From: Flavobacteriales bacterium | GTDB taxonomy: Bacteria > Bacteroidota > Bacteroidia > Flavobacteriales_E > Vicingaceae | Assembly: GCA_002402165.1 (NCBI GenBank) | Contig: NVVI01000038.1 | Coordinates: 1,436-17,940 of the forward strand | Direction of reading: 5' to 3' | Length of the DNA stretch: 16,505 bases | In this document: one piece after another, positions 1 through 7,679 of the stretch | How positions within the stretch are numbered: the first letter of the stretch is position 1 | Layout of the letters: every line of letters begins with the position of its first letter | Program-made: the position numbers and the translations under genes | The notes under the pieces: model-generated | Told to the model about the DNA's origin: nothing | The model's database searches: none | What the model saw: the letters and a program-made list of their open reading frames with translations, nothing else

Positions 1-342
1 ACTTATTCTATTGGCTGTTGATGCAGTATCGTCACCGCCAATAGTAACAAGAAGTACTATGTTTTCTTTTTTAAAAAAGTGATCGTTAAACTCATCGTTT
101 TTTGGTTTATATCGACTCATTTTTAGGTAAGAGCCACCTTTTGAGTAAATTCTATCGGCTATTTCATAAGTTAACTCAATATAATTTGAGTTTTCCTTAA
201 AAAGTGTGGAATAGCCATGGTTTAAACCAAGAACTCTATAACCATCAGCAAGAAATTGTTTTATTATACTAGCGATTACTGTATTAATGCCAGGGGCAGG
301 ACCTCCGGCACAAAGAATGGCAATTGCTTTTTTATTTTTCAT
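1..342 (-). CDS. pfkA: 6-phosphofructokinase, probably pyrophosphate-type (5' part only)
   Basis: This is the first 114 codons of a phosphofructokinase, running off the left edge of the window. The enzyme phosphorylates fructose 6-phosphate to fructose 1,6-bisphosphate in cytoplasmic glycolysis. The N-terminus carries the nucleotide/phosphate-binding loop AGGPAPGIN (residues 12-20), and residues 102-106 read GGDDT. In the PFK family, ATP-dependent enzymes usually have GGDGS at this place; Asp as the fourth residue is characteristic of PPi-dependent enzymes. I therefore infer PPi use, with possible reversibility, although the rest of the active site is not visible. The ATG at 342 is supported by an AAGGAGT Shine-Dalgarno sequence five bases upstream, which is unusual next to the other genes here. 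A TATCTTTG box lies further upstream. The gene diverges from the MORN-like gene. Confidence 0.88.
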   Translation of the reverse strand, partial: MKNKKAIAILCAGGPAPGINTVIASIIKQFLADGYRVLGLNHGYSTLFKENSNYIELTYEIADRIYSKGGSYLKMSRYKPKNDEFNDHFFKKENIVLLVTIGGDDTASTANRIS

Positions 343-347
343 GACTA

Positions 348-354
348 ACTCCTT
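348..354 (-). promoter_or_regulatory. Shine-Dalgarno sequence of the phosphofructokinase gene
   Basis: The minus strand reads AAGGAGT with five bases before the ATG at 342. This is a near-perfect anti-16S match. It fixes the start codon and stands out because no other complete gene start in the window has an obvious Shine-Dalgarno sequence. Confidence 0.75.
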
Positions 355-399
355 AAATTATAGGGTTTTATGTGATAATTGCTTACTGTAAACGAAATG

Positions 400-407
400 C
401 AAAGATA
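400..407 (-). promoter_or_regulatory. Candidate -7 promoter box for the phosphofructokinase gene
   Basis: The minus strand reads TATCTTTG, an exact match to the Bacteroidota -7 consensus TAnnTTTG. It would start transcription about 50 nt before the ATG, leaving room for the Shine-Dalgarno sequence. I could not see a convincing TTG element at the expected -33 position, so the call rests on the -7 box and its location in a divergent intergenic region. Confidence 0.5.
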
Positions 408-522
408 AAAATTTAATCTAAAAGTAAAAAAGAGGTTGGAATTAGAATTGGTTAATAAGTATGTTACAACTTTATATGACATACGAATAATAATTAAATC
501 CAAAATATGTTATTTTGAAATC

Positions 523-1587
523 ATGTTCAAATTAACGCTATTTTTTTCTTTTTTATTAAGTGTGTTAGGTTCTTTTTCTCAGGTAATTGAAGAAGTGATT
601 CAAATAGATACAGTTACTCAAATTATAAAAGTGATATATAAGCCTACAATTAAAGCTGCGTATTATTTTAATAAAGTAGCTGTTTTTGCGAATGACACTT
701 CTCAAATTGCTATTGAAAAATCATACAACAATTATGGGCAAAATGGACTTTACAAAGTGTATTACCCAAGTGGCCGATTGAAAATTAAAACAATTTTTGC
801 GAATAATAAAATAAATGGAGAGTGGACTTATTATGATTATAAGGGAGTTATAATAATTAAGGGAATTTATAGGAATGGTGTTAAACATGGGTATTGGGCG
901 TACAAATCTTTAAGGATATTTGGTCGTTATAAAAAAGGGTTGAAGAATAAGAAATGGAAACGGATTGATGAAAATGAAAAAAAGTACATATCTCATTATA
1001 AAAATGGAGTGCTAACAAGGGGTGAAGGGTTTGGTAATGAAGAAGCTATTATTTTGCACGAAACAGATTCAGTAAAAATAGTCACTCAAAAAGGAGGAAC
1101 GATTAATGACTATAATGAAGAAGAAATAAGTAAAGAACATCAACAAGCCATTTCTTTTTTAACAAACAATTTGGTTTTTAGAAGAACCATTAAAAAACAT
1201 TTTGGAGGAGGAATAAAAAAGTATTTTAAAAATGAAAAATTTCAGTTTATGATGTCTTCTGAAATAATTTCATCGAGTATGGAGACTTTTCTTAAAGAAA
1301 GCCAAGAAGGTAAAATTATAGTAGAAAAAATAGACTCATTACTAAAGAACGAAAAGAATAGCTTGAAAAAGATATTTACGGATGAAAAAATAAAAGAAAA
1401 TCAGGCTTTACCTAATTATTCAACAAAAACTGATTCTCAAGTGGAAATTGTTTTTTCAGAAACTAATATCAATCTTTTAAGGATTAACGTTGTTTGGAAC
1501 AAAAAAGGTAAAAAACAAAAATTCCAAATTCTATTATACTTTAATGATGAAGGAGTATTAAAAGGTGCTGAGTACGAAAAACCTTAG
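523..1587 (+). CDS. Secreted MORN-repeat-like protein of unknown function
   Basis: The preferred ATG at 523 gives 354 residues and begins with a signal peptide: Lys at position 3, a hydrophobic core over residues 4-17, and a likely cut after F-S-Q at about residue 20. An upstream in-frame TTG at 436 would put 29 residues before this signal, so I rejected it. Residues 72-142 hold about three imperfect repeats built on the pattern G-x-W/Y-x-x-Y-x-x-x-G, alternating with N-G or K-G turns (NGLYKVYYPSGR, GEWTYYDYKG, HGYWAY). This is the variant MORN repeat found in many exported Bacteroidota proteins, often labelled YwqK-like. The C-terminal half is charged and has no motif I recognise; the last 30 residues look like a beta hairpin. 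Its function is unknown. Its 3' end overlaps the convergent downstream gene by four bases. Confidence 0.8.
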   Translation: MFKLTLFFSFLLSVLGSFSQVIEEVIQIDTVTQIIKVIYKPTIKAAYYFNKVAVFANDTSQIAIEKSYNNYGQNGLYKVYYPSGRLKIKTIFANNKINGEWTYYDYKGVIIIKGIYRNGVKHGYWAYKSLRIFGRYKKGLKNKKWKRIDENEKKYISHYKNGVLTRGEGFGNEEAIILHETDSVKIVTQKGGTINDYNEEEISKEHQQAISFLTNNLVFRRTIKKHFGGGIKKYFKNEKFQFMMSSEIISSSMETFLKESQEGKIIVEKIDSLLKNEKNSLKKIFTDEKIKENQALPNYSTKTDSQVEIVFSETNINLLRINVVWNKKGKKQKFQILLYFNDEGVLKGAEYEKP

Positions 1588-2021
1588 TAATTTATTGGTA
1601 AAAGTTCATAGTTTTTTAAGCGTCTGTTCACTTTCTTTCTTACCCATATAGGAAGGTTTTGGGTTTGTTTATATTCAGTTAAAACCATGTAAAGTTTCTT
1701 TTTTCTATACTTTACCAAAGTGTAGCTTCCATTTATAAATAGAGGCACACTTATGGCAGCACTACCTACTCCTACAAAATGTGCTGGTGGAATTGCAAGT
1801 AATATAATAGTTAATGGTAATAATGACATTTGATTATAAATGGCATTATCTTTTTTATCAAAAAATAGATCTATAACAGCTGAAGAAGTATCATTGACTG
1901 ATAATTTTTTAAAATCAGCGTAAGGTAATTTACGATATTTAATTTTTTCACTTTTATCAATCTGAGAAAAAAGTGATAAACTAATAAACAGACTTAATAA
2001 AAATAGTGCATTTTTCTTCAT
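1584..2021 (-). CDS. Small exported/membrane protein of unknown function (paralog A)
   Basis: This 145-residue protein has an N-terminal signal peptide (two Lys, a Leu/Phe/Ser core, likely cut after F-S-Q at residue 20). A central hydrophobic stretch of about 25 residues (roughly 66-97) could be a membrane helix. The C-terminal tail is strongly basic and contains KYRKKKLY and WVRKK. It is clearly homologous to the next gene upstream (2052-2474): both share NDTS, FFDKKDNA, QMS-x-LP, VKYRKKKLY-x-VLT, WVRKK and a final YE pattern. A tandem duplication is the simplest origin. The 30-nt gap between them suggests one transcript. The stop codon overlaps that of the MORN-like gene on the other strand. 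I do not recognise the family. Confidence 0.72.
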   Translation of the reverse strand: MKKNALFLLSLFISLSLFSQIDKSEKIKYRKLPYADFKKLSVNDTSSAVIDLFFDKKDNAIYNQMSLLPLTIILLAIPPAHFVGVGSAAISVPLFINGSYTLVKYRKKKLYMVLTEYKQTQNLPIWVRKKVNRRLKNYELLPINY

Positions 2022-2051
2022 CTTAAAATAGAGGGTGTTACCATGTACAGT

Positions 2052-2474
2052 TTAATATTCTGCTTTAATCATTTCGTAATATGCCAACTGTTTGTTTGCT
2101 TTTTTTCTTACCCATTTAGGCAAGGTTTGGGTTTCTTTATATACGGTTAATACCTTGTATAGTTTCTTTTTACGGTATTTCACTAGCATATAACTACCAT
2201 TTAAAAATAAGGGAAAGCTAATTGCTGTTAAACCCACACTAATTTGTGGTGAAATAATAAAAATAGCCACAGTAATTGGTAAAAAAGACATTTGTCCAAT
2301 GGCGGCATTATCTTTTTTATCAAAAAAAATATCTATGATAACAGCAGAGGTGTCATTAATAGAAAACTTACTAAAATCATTATAGTCTAATTTTCTGAAT
2401 TTTATTTTTTCCTCTTGCGAGAAAGAAAAAAAGCTCATTAAAATACATGTGATAATTAATATGATTTTCACCAT
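2052..2474 (-). CDS. Small exported/membrane protein of unknown function (paralog B)
   Basis: This 140-residue protein is the upstream paralog of 1584-2021. It has a hydrophobic N-terminal signal ending in F-S-F-S-Q at about residue 20, a conserved segment FFDKKDNAAIGQMS (about residues 49-62), a hydrophobic central segment, and a basic C-terminus with VKYRKKKLYKVLT and WVRKK. The conserved basic tail after the hydrophobic segment suggests a protein held in a membrane or binding an anionic surface; this is inference only. It diverges from mfd with about 61 bases between the two starts, and I see no clear TAnnTTTG box on this strand there. Confidence 0.72.
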   Translation of the reverse strand: MVKIILIITCILMSFFSFSQEEKIKFRKLDYNDFSKFSINDTSAVIIDIFFDKKDNAAIGQMSFLPITVAIFIISPQISVGLTAISFPLFLNGSYMLVKYRKKKLYKVLTVYKETQTLPKWVRKKANKQLAYYEMIKAEY

Positions 2475-2520
2475 CAGAAAAATAAAAAGTAAAGTTATAA
2501 ATATTTAATGTAGTTTACAT

Positions 2521-2528
2521 TAATTTTG
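2521..2528 (+). promoter_or_regulatory. -7 promoter box of mfd
   Basis: TAATTTTG matches the TAnnTTTG consensus exactly and ends only seven bases before the mfd ATG at 2536. Transcription normally begins a few bases after this box, so the mfd transcript should have almost no 5' leader. No convincing -33 TTG is visible. Confidence 0.6.
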
Positions 2529-2535
2529 TGCCCCT

Positions 2536-5500
2536 ATGAAAGCCTTAGAGTTGAAAGCTGTTTTTTCAAATTCTGAGAAGACGAGAGAAATTTGCCAATA
2601 TTTTGAGAATAATGAATTATCACACGTTCATTTAAAGGGATTGGTGGGCTCGGCTCCTTCATTTATTGCAAATGGAGTGTTTTCAAAATTCCCTGTTGAC
2701 CAAGTATTTATTTTAGATGACAAAGAGGAAGCGGCTTATTTTTATAATGATTTGCAGCGAATTGTAGGAGAAGATAAAGTGCTATTTTTTCCAAGCTCTT
2801 ATCGCAGACCATATCAAATAGAGGATACCGACAATTCTAATATTCTGTCTCGTGCTGAGGTGTTAAATGCCTTATCAAAAAGGAGTAGCAATAAATGTAT
2901 CGTTACTTATCCTGATGCTTTATCAGAAAAAGTAGTCACTAAAAGAAATTTAGAAAAAAATACAACCAGAATAAATGTTGGTGATGTAATTTCTATAGAA
3001 TTTTTAAATGAGGTGTTGTACGAATATGGTTTTGAGCGAGAAGATTTTGTAATTGCTCCTGGTCAGTTCTCTATTCGTGGTGGAATAGTAGATGTTTTTT
3101 CTTTTTCAAATGATAATCCTTATCGGTTAGAATTTTTTGGTGATGAAATAGAATCTATCAGAACGTTTGATCCTGTTACTCAATTGAGTATTAAAGAGTA
3201 TAAGAGATTAGCCATTATTCCTAATGTTCAAACAACATTACTTAAAGAGAGTAGAGAAACATTTTTGGAATTTTTAACCAAAAATACTTTGGTTTGGATA
3301 AAGAACATTGAGTTGACTTCAGAACGAATTCATAAGGATTTTGAACGGGCAATTGTTGCTTACAAAGAAATTAAAAATTCTCCTTTGCAGCATTTAAAAC
3401 CTATTGATTTATTCTCAAACAAAGAAAGTTTTATTGAAGAGATTACTCAAAGAAATACCATTGAATTTGGGTCTCAATTTTATTTGGAAGCTGATTTAAC
3501 AGTTCAGTTTAACCAAAAGCCACAACCAAGTTTCAATAAGAATTTCGATTTATTGCACAAGGATATTGTTGCAAAAAAGAAAGAAGGATTTACTAATATT
3601 TTGTTAGCAGATAGCAGTAAACAGATTGAACGGTTAACCAATATTTTTGAAGATATTGGAAAAGAATTTGATGTTTCGCCAATTTTATTGCCTATTCACG
3701 AAGGTTTTATTGATTTAGATGAAAAAATAACATGCTATACCGATCATCAGATTTTTAACCGTTACCAACGCTTTAATTTAAAGAGTAGTTACAAAAAGAA
3801 AAATGAAGCACTTACTTTAAAAGAAATTCATGGATTAAAACCAGGTGATTTTATCACACATATTGATTATGGAGTGGGCAAATTTTCTGGATTAGAAAAA
3901 ATTGATGTTCAAGGCAAAAGACAAGAAACCATTCGTATCGTTTATTCCAATAACGATTTACTTTATGTGAGTATTCATTCGTTGCATAAAATTTCGAAGT
4001 ATGTAGGAAAAGAAGGTACTCCTCCAAAAATAAATAGGCTTGGTTCCAATACTTGGCAAACCCTTAAAAAGAAAACCAAAACCAAGATTAAAGAAGTAGC
4101 TTTTGATTTGATTAAACTGTATGCCGAACGTAAATCAAAAAAAGGGTTTCAGTTTATGCCTGATACTTATATGCAGACTGAATTAGAAGCTTCTTTTATT
4201 TATGAAGATACACCCGATCAAATTACGGCAACTCAAGATATAAAACGCGATATGGAAGCTGAATATCCTATGGATAGACTGATTTGTGGCGATGTTGGAT
4301 TTGGAAAAACAGAAATAGCCATTCGTGCTGCTTTTAAGGCTGTTGCAGATAGTAAACAAGTCGCCATATTGGTTCCTACAACTATTTTGGCATTGCAGCA
4401 CTATAAGACATTTAGAGACCGATTAAAAGAATTTCCTTGCACTGTAGATTACATTAATCGTTTTAAAACACCAAAACAGCAAAAAGAAACCTTGCAAAGG
4501 TTAGCAGAAGGCAAGATTGATATTTTAATAGGAACGCATCGAATTGTTGGGAAGGATGTGAAATTCAAAGACATTGGCTTATTGATTATTGATGAAGAAC
4601 AGAAGTTTGGCGTATCGGTAAAAGATAAATTAAAAACCTTTAAAGTGAATGTAGATACCTTAACATTAACTGCAACGCCAATTCCAAGAACACTGCAATT
4701 TTCTTTAATGGCAGCAAGAGATATGAGTAACATTACTACTCCTCCACCAAACAGACAGCCCATTGAAACTAAATTGGTAACATTTAATGAGGCCATTTTT
4801 CGTGATGCTGTGATTTATGAAACCTCTCGTGGTGGACAGGTTTTTATTGTAAATAATAGAATAGAAAATATACAAGAAGTTGCAGGTATGGTACAACGAC
4901 TTTGTCCAGATGTAAAAGTGTTAATTGCTCATGGACAAATGAGGGGAGATGAATTAGAGCAAAAAATGATGGCTTTTGTAGAGGGAGAATTTGATGTTTT
5001 AGTGGCAACTACAATAATCGAATCTGGATTAGACATACCAAATGCAAACACCATTATTATTAATAATGCCAATCATTTTGGATTGAGTGATTTGCATCAA
5101 ATGCGTGGTAGAGTGGGGCGTTCAAATAAAAAAGCATTTTGTTATTTAATAACTCCACCCATGCATAATTTAACTCCCGAAGCGAGAAAAAGATTAACGG
5201 CCATTCAACAGTTTTCAGATTTAGGAAGTGGTTTTCAAATTGCCATGCGAGATTTAGACATTAGAGGAGCAGGAAATTTATTAGGAGCAGAGCAAAGTGG
5301 TTTTATTTCTGAAATAGGTTTTGATATGTATCAAAAAATATTGCAAGAAGCCATTGATGAACTCAAAGAAAAAGAATTTAAAACTTTGTACGCTGAAGAA
5401 TTAAAGAACAAAGATTTTGTTCGAGATTGTCAGTTAGAGACCGATTTGGAAATAATGATTCCTGACCAATACATTACCAATATTGGAGAAAGATTAGCCA

Positions 5501-5892
5501 TTTATAGGGATTTAGATAATGCTGATTCTGAAGAAAAATTAGAAGAGTTGAAAGAGCAATTAATTGACCGTTTTGGTGAGATACCAAAATCAACTCAAGA
5601 GTTATTTAGTGCAATAAAATTGAGATGGGTTGCCAAAAATGTTGGCTTAGAAAAATTGGTATTAAAGCAGAAAAAGCTTATTGGTTATTTCATTGCCAAT
5701 CAAGAATCACCTTATTACCAATCATCTAAATTTACTAAGGTGTTAAAATACATACAGGAAAATCCTTATACCTGTAAAATGAAAGAACGAAATGATAAGT
5801 TAACCTTGGTTTTTGAAAATGTGAATAATGTGAATGAAGCAATTGGGTTGTTAACCCCTATTGTAGATAATCAGGTTTCTGAGGTGGTTTAG
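2536..5892 (+). CDS. mfd: Transcription-repair coupling factor Mfd
   Basis: This 1118-residue DNA translocase recognises RNA polymerase stalled at a lesion, pushes it off, and recruits UvrA for nucleotide excision repair. The length fits the family. In order it shows: an N-terminal UvrB-like region (about 1-340) whose ATP loop is degenerate (GSAPSFIANG), as expected for Mfd; an RNA-polymerase-interacting, CarD-like domain (about 430-495, beginning LKPGDFITHIDYGVGKF); and a RecG-type helicase core. The core has Walker A GDVGFGKTE (585-593), Walker B DEEQ (686-689), motif TATPIPR (712-718) and motif VI QMRGRVGRS (855-863). A C-terminal domain (about 990-1090) completes it. The ATG at 2536 is set by the promoter box just upstream. 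It is a single-gene unit between divergent paralogs and the hip operon. Confidence 0.97.
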   Translation: MKALELKAVFSNSEKTREICQYFENNELSHVHLKGLVGSAPSFIANGVFSKFPVDQVFILDDKEEAAYFYNDLQRIVGEDKVLFFPSSYRRPYQIEDTDNSNILSRAEVLNALSKRSSNKCIVTYPDALSEKVVTKRNLEKNTTRINVGDVISIEFLNEVLYEYGFEREDFVIAPGQFSIRGGIVDVFSFSNDNPYRLEFFGDEIESIRTFDPVTQLSIKEYKRLAIIPNVQTTLLKESRETFLEFLTKNTLVWIKNIELTSERIHKDFERAIVAYKEIKNSPLQHLKPIDLFSNKESFIEEITQRNTIEFGSQFYLEADLTVQFNQKPQPSFNKNFDLLHKDIVAKKKEGFTNILLADSSKQIERLTNIFEDIGKEFDVSPILLPIHEGFIDLDEKITCYTDHQIFNRYQRFNLKSSYKKKNEALTLKEIHGLKPGDFITHIDYGVGKFSGLEKIDVQGKRQETIRIVYSNNDLLYVSIHSLHKISKYVGKEGTPPKINRLGSNTWQTLKKKTKTKIKEVAFDLIKLYAERKSKKGFQFMPDTYMQTELEASFIYEDTPDQITATQDIKRDMEAEYPMDRLICGDVGFGKTEIAIRAAFKAVADSKQVAILVPTTILALQHYKTFRDRLKEFPCTVDYINRFKTPKQQKETLQRLAEGKIDILIGTHRIVGKDVKFKDIGLLIIDEEQKFGVSVKDKLKTFKVNVDTLTLTATPIPRTLQFSLMAARDMSNITTPPPNRQPIETKLVTFNEAIFRDAVIYETSRGGQVFIVNNRIENIQEVAGMVQRLCPDVKVLIAHGQMRGDELEQKMMAFVEGEFDVLVATTIIESGLDIPNANTIIINNANHFGLSDLHQMRGRVGRSNKKAFCYLITPPMHNLTPEARKRLTAIQQFSDLGSGFQIAMRDLDIRGAGNLLGAEQSGFISEIGFDMYQKILQEAIDELKEKEFKTLYAEELKNKDFVRDCQLETDLEIMIPDQYITNIGERLAIYRDLDNADSEEKLEELKEQLIDRFGEIPKSTQELFSAIKLRWVAKNVGLEKLVLKQKKLIGYFIANQESPYYQSSKFTKVLKYIQENPYTCKMKERNDKLTLVFENVNNVNEAIGLLTPIVDNQVSEVV

Positions 5893-5896
5893 GGGT

Positions 5897-5973
5897 TTCG
5901 TTTAACGCGGTTCTTGGAAACGTTTCAATGTTTTTTAGAACATGTTGTTAAACGAAGTTAACGTTTTTTAACT
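5897..5973 (+). terminator. Hairpin cluster after mfd, probable terminator
   Basis: A perfect 10-bp inverted repeat TTCGTTTAAC / GTTAAACGAA (5897-5906 and 5947-5956) encloses a smaller pair GTTCT / AGAAC (5910-5914 and 5937-5941), which in turn holds the palindrome GAAACGTTTC. It is followed by a second hairpin AGTTAA-6 nt-TTAACT (5956-5973) containing six T. The position, right after the mfd stop and before hipB, suggests transcription termination. The layering is more elaborate than a simple terminator. Confidence 0.55.
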
Positions 5974-6010
5974 AGAAAATCAAGTTGTTTATTTAAAATA
6001 ATAATGATAT

Positions 6011-6068
6011 AATATCTATTATAGTAGATATTTATAGTTATTATTAGTATATTTATCTATTATAATAG
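6011..6068 (+). promoter_or_regulatory. Candidate HipB operators upstream of hipBA
   Basis: Two palindromic sites lie in the very AT-rich leader of hipB. Site 1 is an 8-bp inverted repeat AATATCTA / TAGATATT (6011-6018 and 6025-6032). Site 2 is the perfect 12-bp palindrome CTATTATAATAG (6057-6068), ending five bases before the hipB ATG. Both contain the word ATCTATTATA, at 6014 and 6055, about 41 bp or four helical turns apart. HipB-type antitoxins repress their own operon through paired palindromes, so these are natural operator candidates. No good TAnnTTTG box is visible here. Confidence 0.5.
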
Positions 6069-6073
6069 CATTT

Positions 6074-6349
6074 ATGAGTAAATACGGATTAAATAGTACA
6101 CCAAAAGAAGTAATGAAATTGTTAGCGGTTAACTTACGAGGAGTTCGTAAAGAAAACCACTTAACTCAGCGAGCATTGTCTGATAAGTCGGGAGTGGCTT
6201 ACGCAACGATAAAAAAATTTGAAACTACAGGGATAATAGCGTTAGAATCGTTGTTGAAACTGTGTAATGCTTTGGGCAGGTTAAGTGAGTTTGAATCTAT
6301 ACTACAGCCTAATAACATGGTCAGAAAACAACATCTATTTGATATTTAA
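6074..6349 (+). CDS. hipB: HipB-family antitoxin, XRE-type DNA-binding protein
   Basis: This 91-residue protein is dominated by a helix-turn-helix of the Cro/XRE class (about residues 19-70). RKENHLTQRALSDKSG carries the first helices and turn, and VAYATIKKFET is the recognition helix region. It stops five bases before a hipA homolog, the normal antitoxin-toxin order. By family knowledge it should bind and neutralise the HipA kinase and repress the shared promoter as a dimer. The short C-terminal tail (about 20 residues after the domain) resembles other HipB proteins. The palindromes upstream fit autoregulation. The cognate role rests on context and family resemblance. Confidence 0.85.
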   Translation: MSKYGLNSTPKEVMKLLAVNLRGVRKENHLTQRALSDKSGVAYATIKKFETTGIIALESLLKLCNALGRLSEFESILQPNNMVRKQHLFDI

Positions 6350-6354
6350 TAACT

Positions 6355-7584
6355 ATGAAAACAAATAAATTAAATGTGTTTATTCAGTTTTCTGAACAAG
6401 AAGAATTACTTGGTCAGTTGGTATTAGACGGACGTGAAATCTTATTTAAATACAGCGAGAGTTATCTTGAATCAGGAGGGAATATTTCGCCCATTAAATT
6501 GAGTTTTGATCAGACGATCCAAACAACTTCTTCAATTTTATTTAAAGGATTATTTGGTGTTTTTTCAGATTCTTTACCAGATGCTTGGGGGACTTTATTG
6601 ATGAAAAAACATTTGAAAAATAATGGAATAGCGATAGAAACCTTAAATGCATTAGAACACTTAGCTTTTGTAGGCAACAATGGTTTAGGGGCATTACTGT
6701 ATAAGCCTTCTACCAATAATAGAAGTGCAGACACTAAAAAAATTGATTTAGATATATTAGATAATAATGTACAGGAGGTTATAAAAGGGGAGAGTAATGA
6801 AGTTGTTGACAAGTTATTTGAGAGGGGAGGAAGCCCTGGCGGTGCGAGACCAAAAATATATGCAAATTATAATCAAGTAACTGATTCTCTTATATATGGA
6901 GGTGCTAATTTACAAGAAGGATACACTCATTGGATAATTAAATTTGCAGCTAATATTGATGTTGAAGATATTGCAAACGTAGAAATGGCCTATTATTACA
7001 TGGCTTTAGATGCTGGGTTGATTATGAGTGAATCAAAACTTTTTACGGGGTTGTCTGGTAAAAAATATTTTGGAACAAAACGATTTGATCGAATTGGAAA
7101 CAAAAGATTACACATGATTTCTGCTGCGGGTCTTTTACATGATGATTATGAGCATAGCCAGCTTGATTATGGTGTTTTAATGCAAGAAGGCAGTAATTTA
7201 GTTGATAGTGCTGTTGTTTATGAACAAATATTGCGACAAGCAGCATTTAACATTTTTGCACACAATCGTGATGACCATTCTAAAAACTTTGCTTTTCTGA
7301 TGGATGAATTTGGAAAATGGGAGTTTGCACCATCTTATGATTTAACATTTTCTGCTTCATCACAAGGTCAGCACAGTACCGCTTGTGCGGGTAATGCCAT
7401 TAATCCAGGCACTAAAGAACTATTAGAGCTTACCAATCATTTCTCCATCAAAAATGGACCAGTTATTATTGAGCAAGTAAAAGATTCAGTTAGTAAATGG
7501 CATATATTTGCTCAACAAACGAGAGTATCAAATATTTCAGAAAAATCGATAGCCAAAGTTTTGAATGAATTAATAAAAGGTTAA
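6355..7584 (+). CDS. hipA: HipA-family serine/threonine kinase toxin
   Basis: This 409-residue toxin is close to the full HipA length, so it is the one-piece type rather than the split HipST type. The N-terminal subdomain (1-116) contains FGVFSDSLPDAWG (67-79) and LAFVGNNGLGALLY (103-116). GGSPGGARPK (158-167) holds Ser160 at the position of the regulatory autophosphorylated serine of E. coli HipA. WIIKF (193-197) gives the ATP-binding Lys196. The catalytic loop HNRDDHSKN (303-311) offers Asp306 and Asn311, and SYDL (327-330) supplies the metal-binding Asp329. All key kinase residues are present, so the toxin looks intact. HipA kinases inactivate an aminoacyl-tRNA synthetase (GltX in E. coli) and slow growth; the target here is unknown. 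It is co-transcribed with hipB. Its stop lies inside the terminator hairpin. Confidence 0.93.
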   Translation: MKTNKLNVFIQFSEQEELLGQLVLDGREILFKYSESYLESGGNISPIKLSFDQTIQTTSSILFKGLFGVFSDSLPDAWGTLLMKKHLKNNGIAIETLNALEHLAFVGNNGLGALLYKPSTNNRSADTKKIDLDILDNNVQEVIKGESNEVVDKLFERGGSPGGARPKIYANYNQVTDSLIYGGANLQEGYTHWIIKFAANIDVEDIANVEMAYYYMALDAGLIMSESKLFTGLSGKKYFGTKRFDRIGNKRLHMISAAGLLHDDYEHSQLDYGVLMQEGSNLVDSAVVYEQILRQAAFNIFAHNRDDHSKNFAFLMDEFGKWEFAPSYDLTFSASSQGQHSTACAGNAINPGTKELLELTNHFSIKNGPVIIEQVKDSVSKWHIFAQQTRVSNISEKSIAKVLNELIKG

Positions 7585-7623
7585 CTTTCTTAGTTTGCAG
7601 TTAAAGAAACTTAACCTTTTTTA
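7575..7623 (+). terminator. Terminator of the hipBA operon
   Basis: AAAAGGTTAA (7575-7584) pairs perfectly with TTAACCTTTT (7611-7620). After one C-C mismatch the stem continues for six more pairs (7586-7591 with 7604-7609), leaving a 12-nt loop. The 3' arm ends in a T run (TTTTTT). The hipA stop codon TAA is within the 5' arm. With A on one flank and T on the other, it could work on both strands. Confidence 0.8.
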
Positions 7624-7648
7624 AGAACTGAGTCAAGTAGCGATTTCT

Positions 7649-7656
7649 TATATTTG
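7649..7656 (+). promoter_or_regulatory. -7 promoter box of the antiporter gene
   Basis: TATATTTG matches TAnnTTTG exactly, just after the hipA terminator and 23 bases before the ATG at 7680. The antiporter therefore seems to have its own promoter with a short leader. A -33 TTG is not evident. Confidence 0.6.
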
Positions 7657-7679
7657 GGAGCAACAAGTATTTAGATTTT

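Noticed and set aside
436..522. TTG start 29 codons before the MORN-like protein
   Set aside because: The extension places a non-hydrophobic stretch before a clear signal peptide; the ATG at 523 gives a normal exported protein.
4183..4896. Three minus-strand ORFs inside mfd
   Set aside because: They lie opposite conserved helicase motifs and show no protein features of their own.
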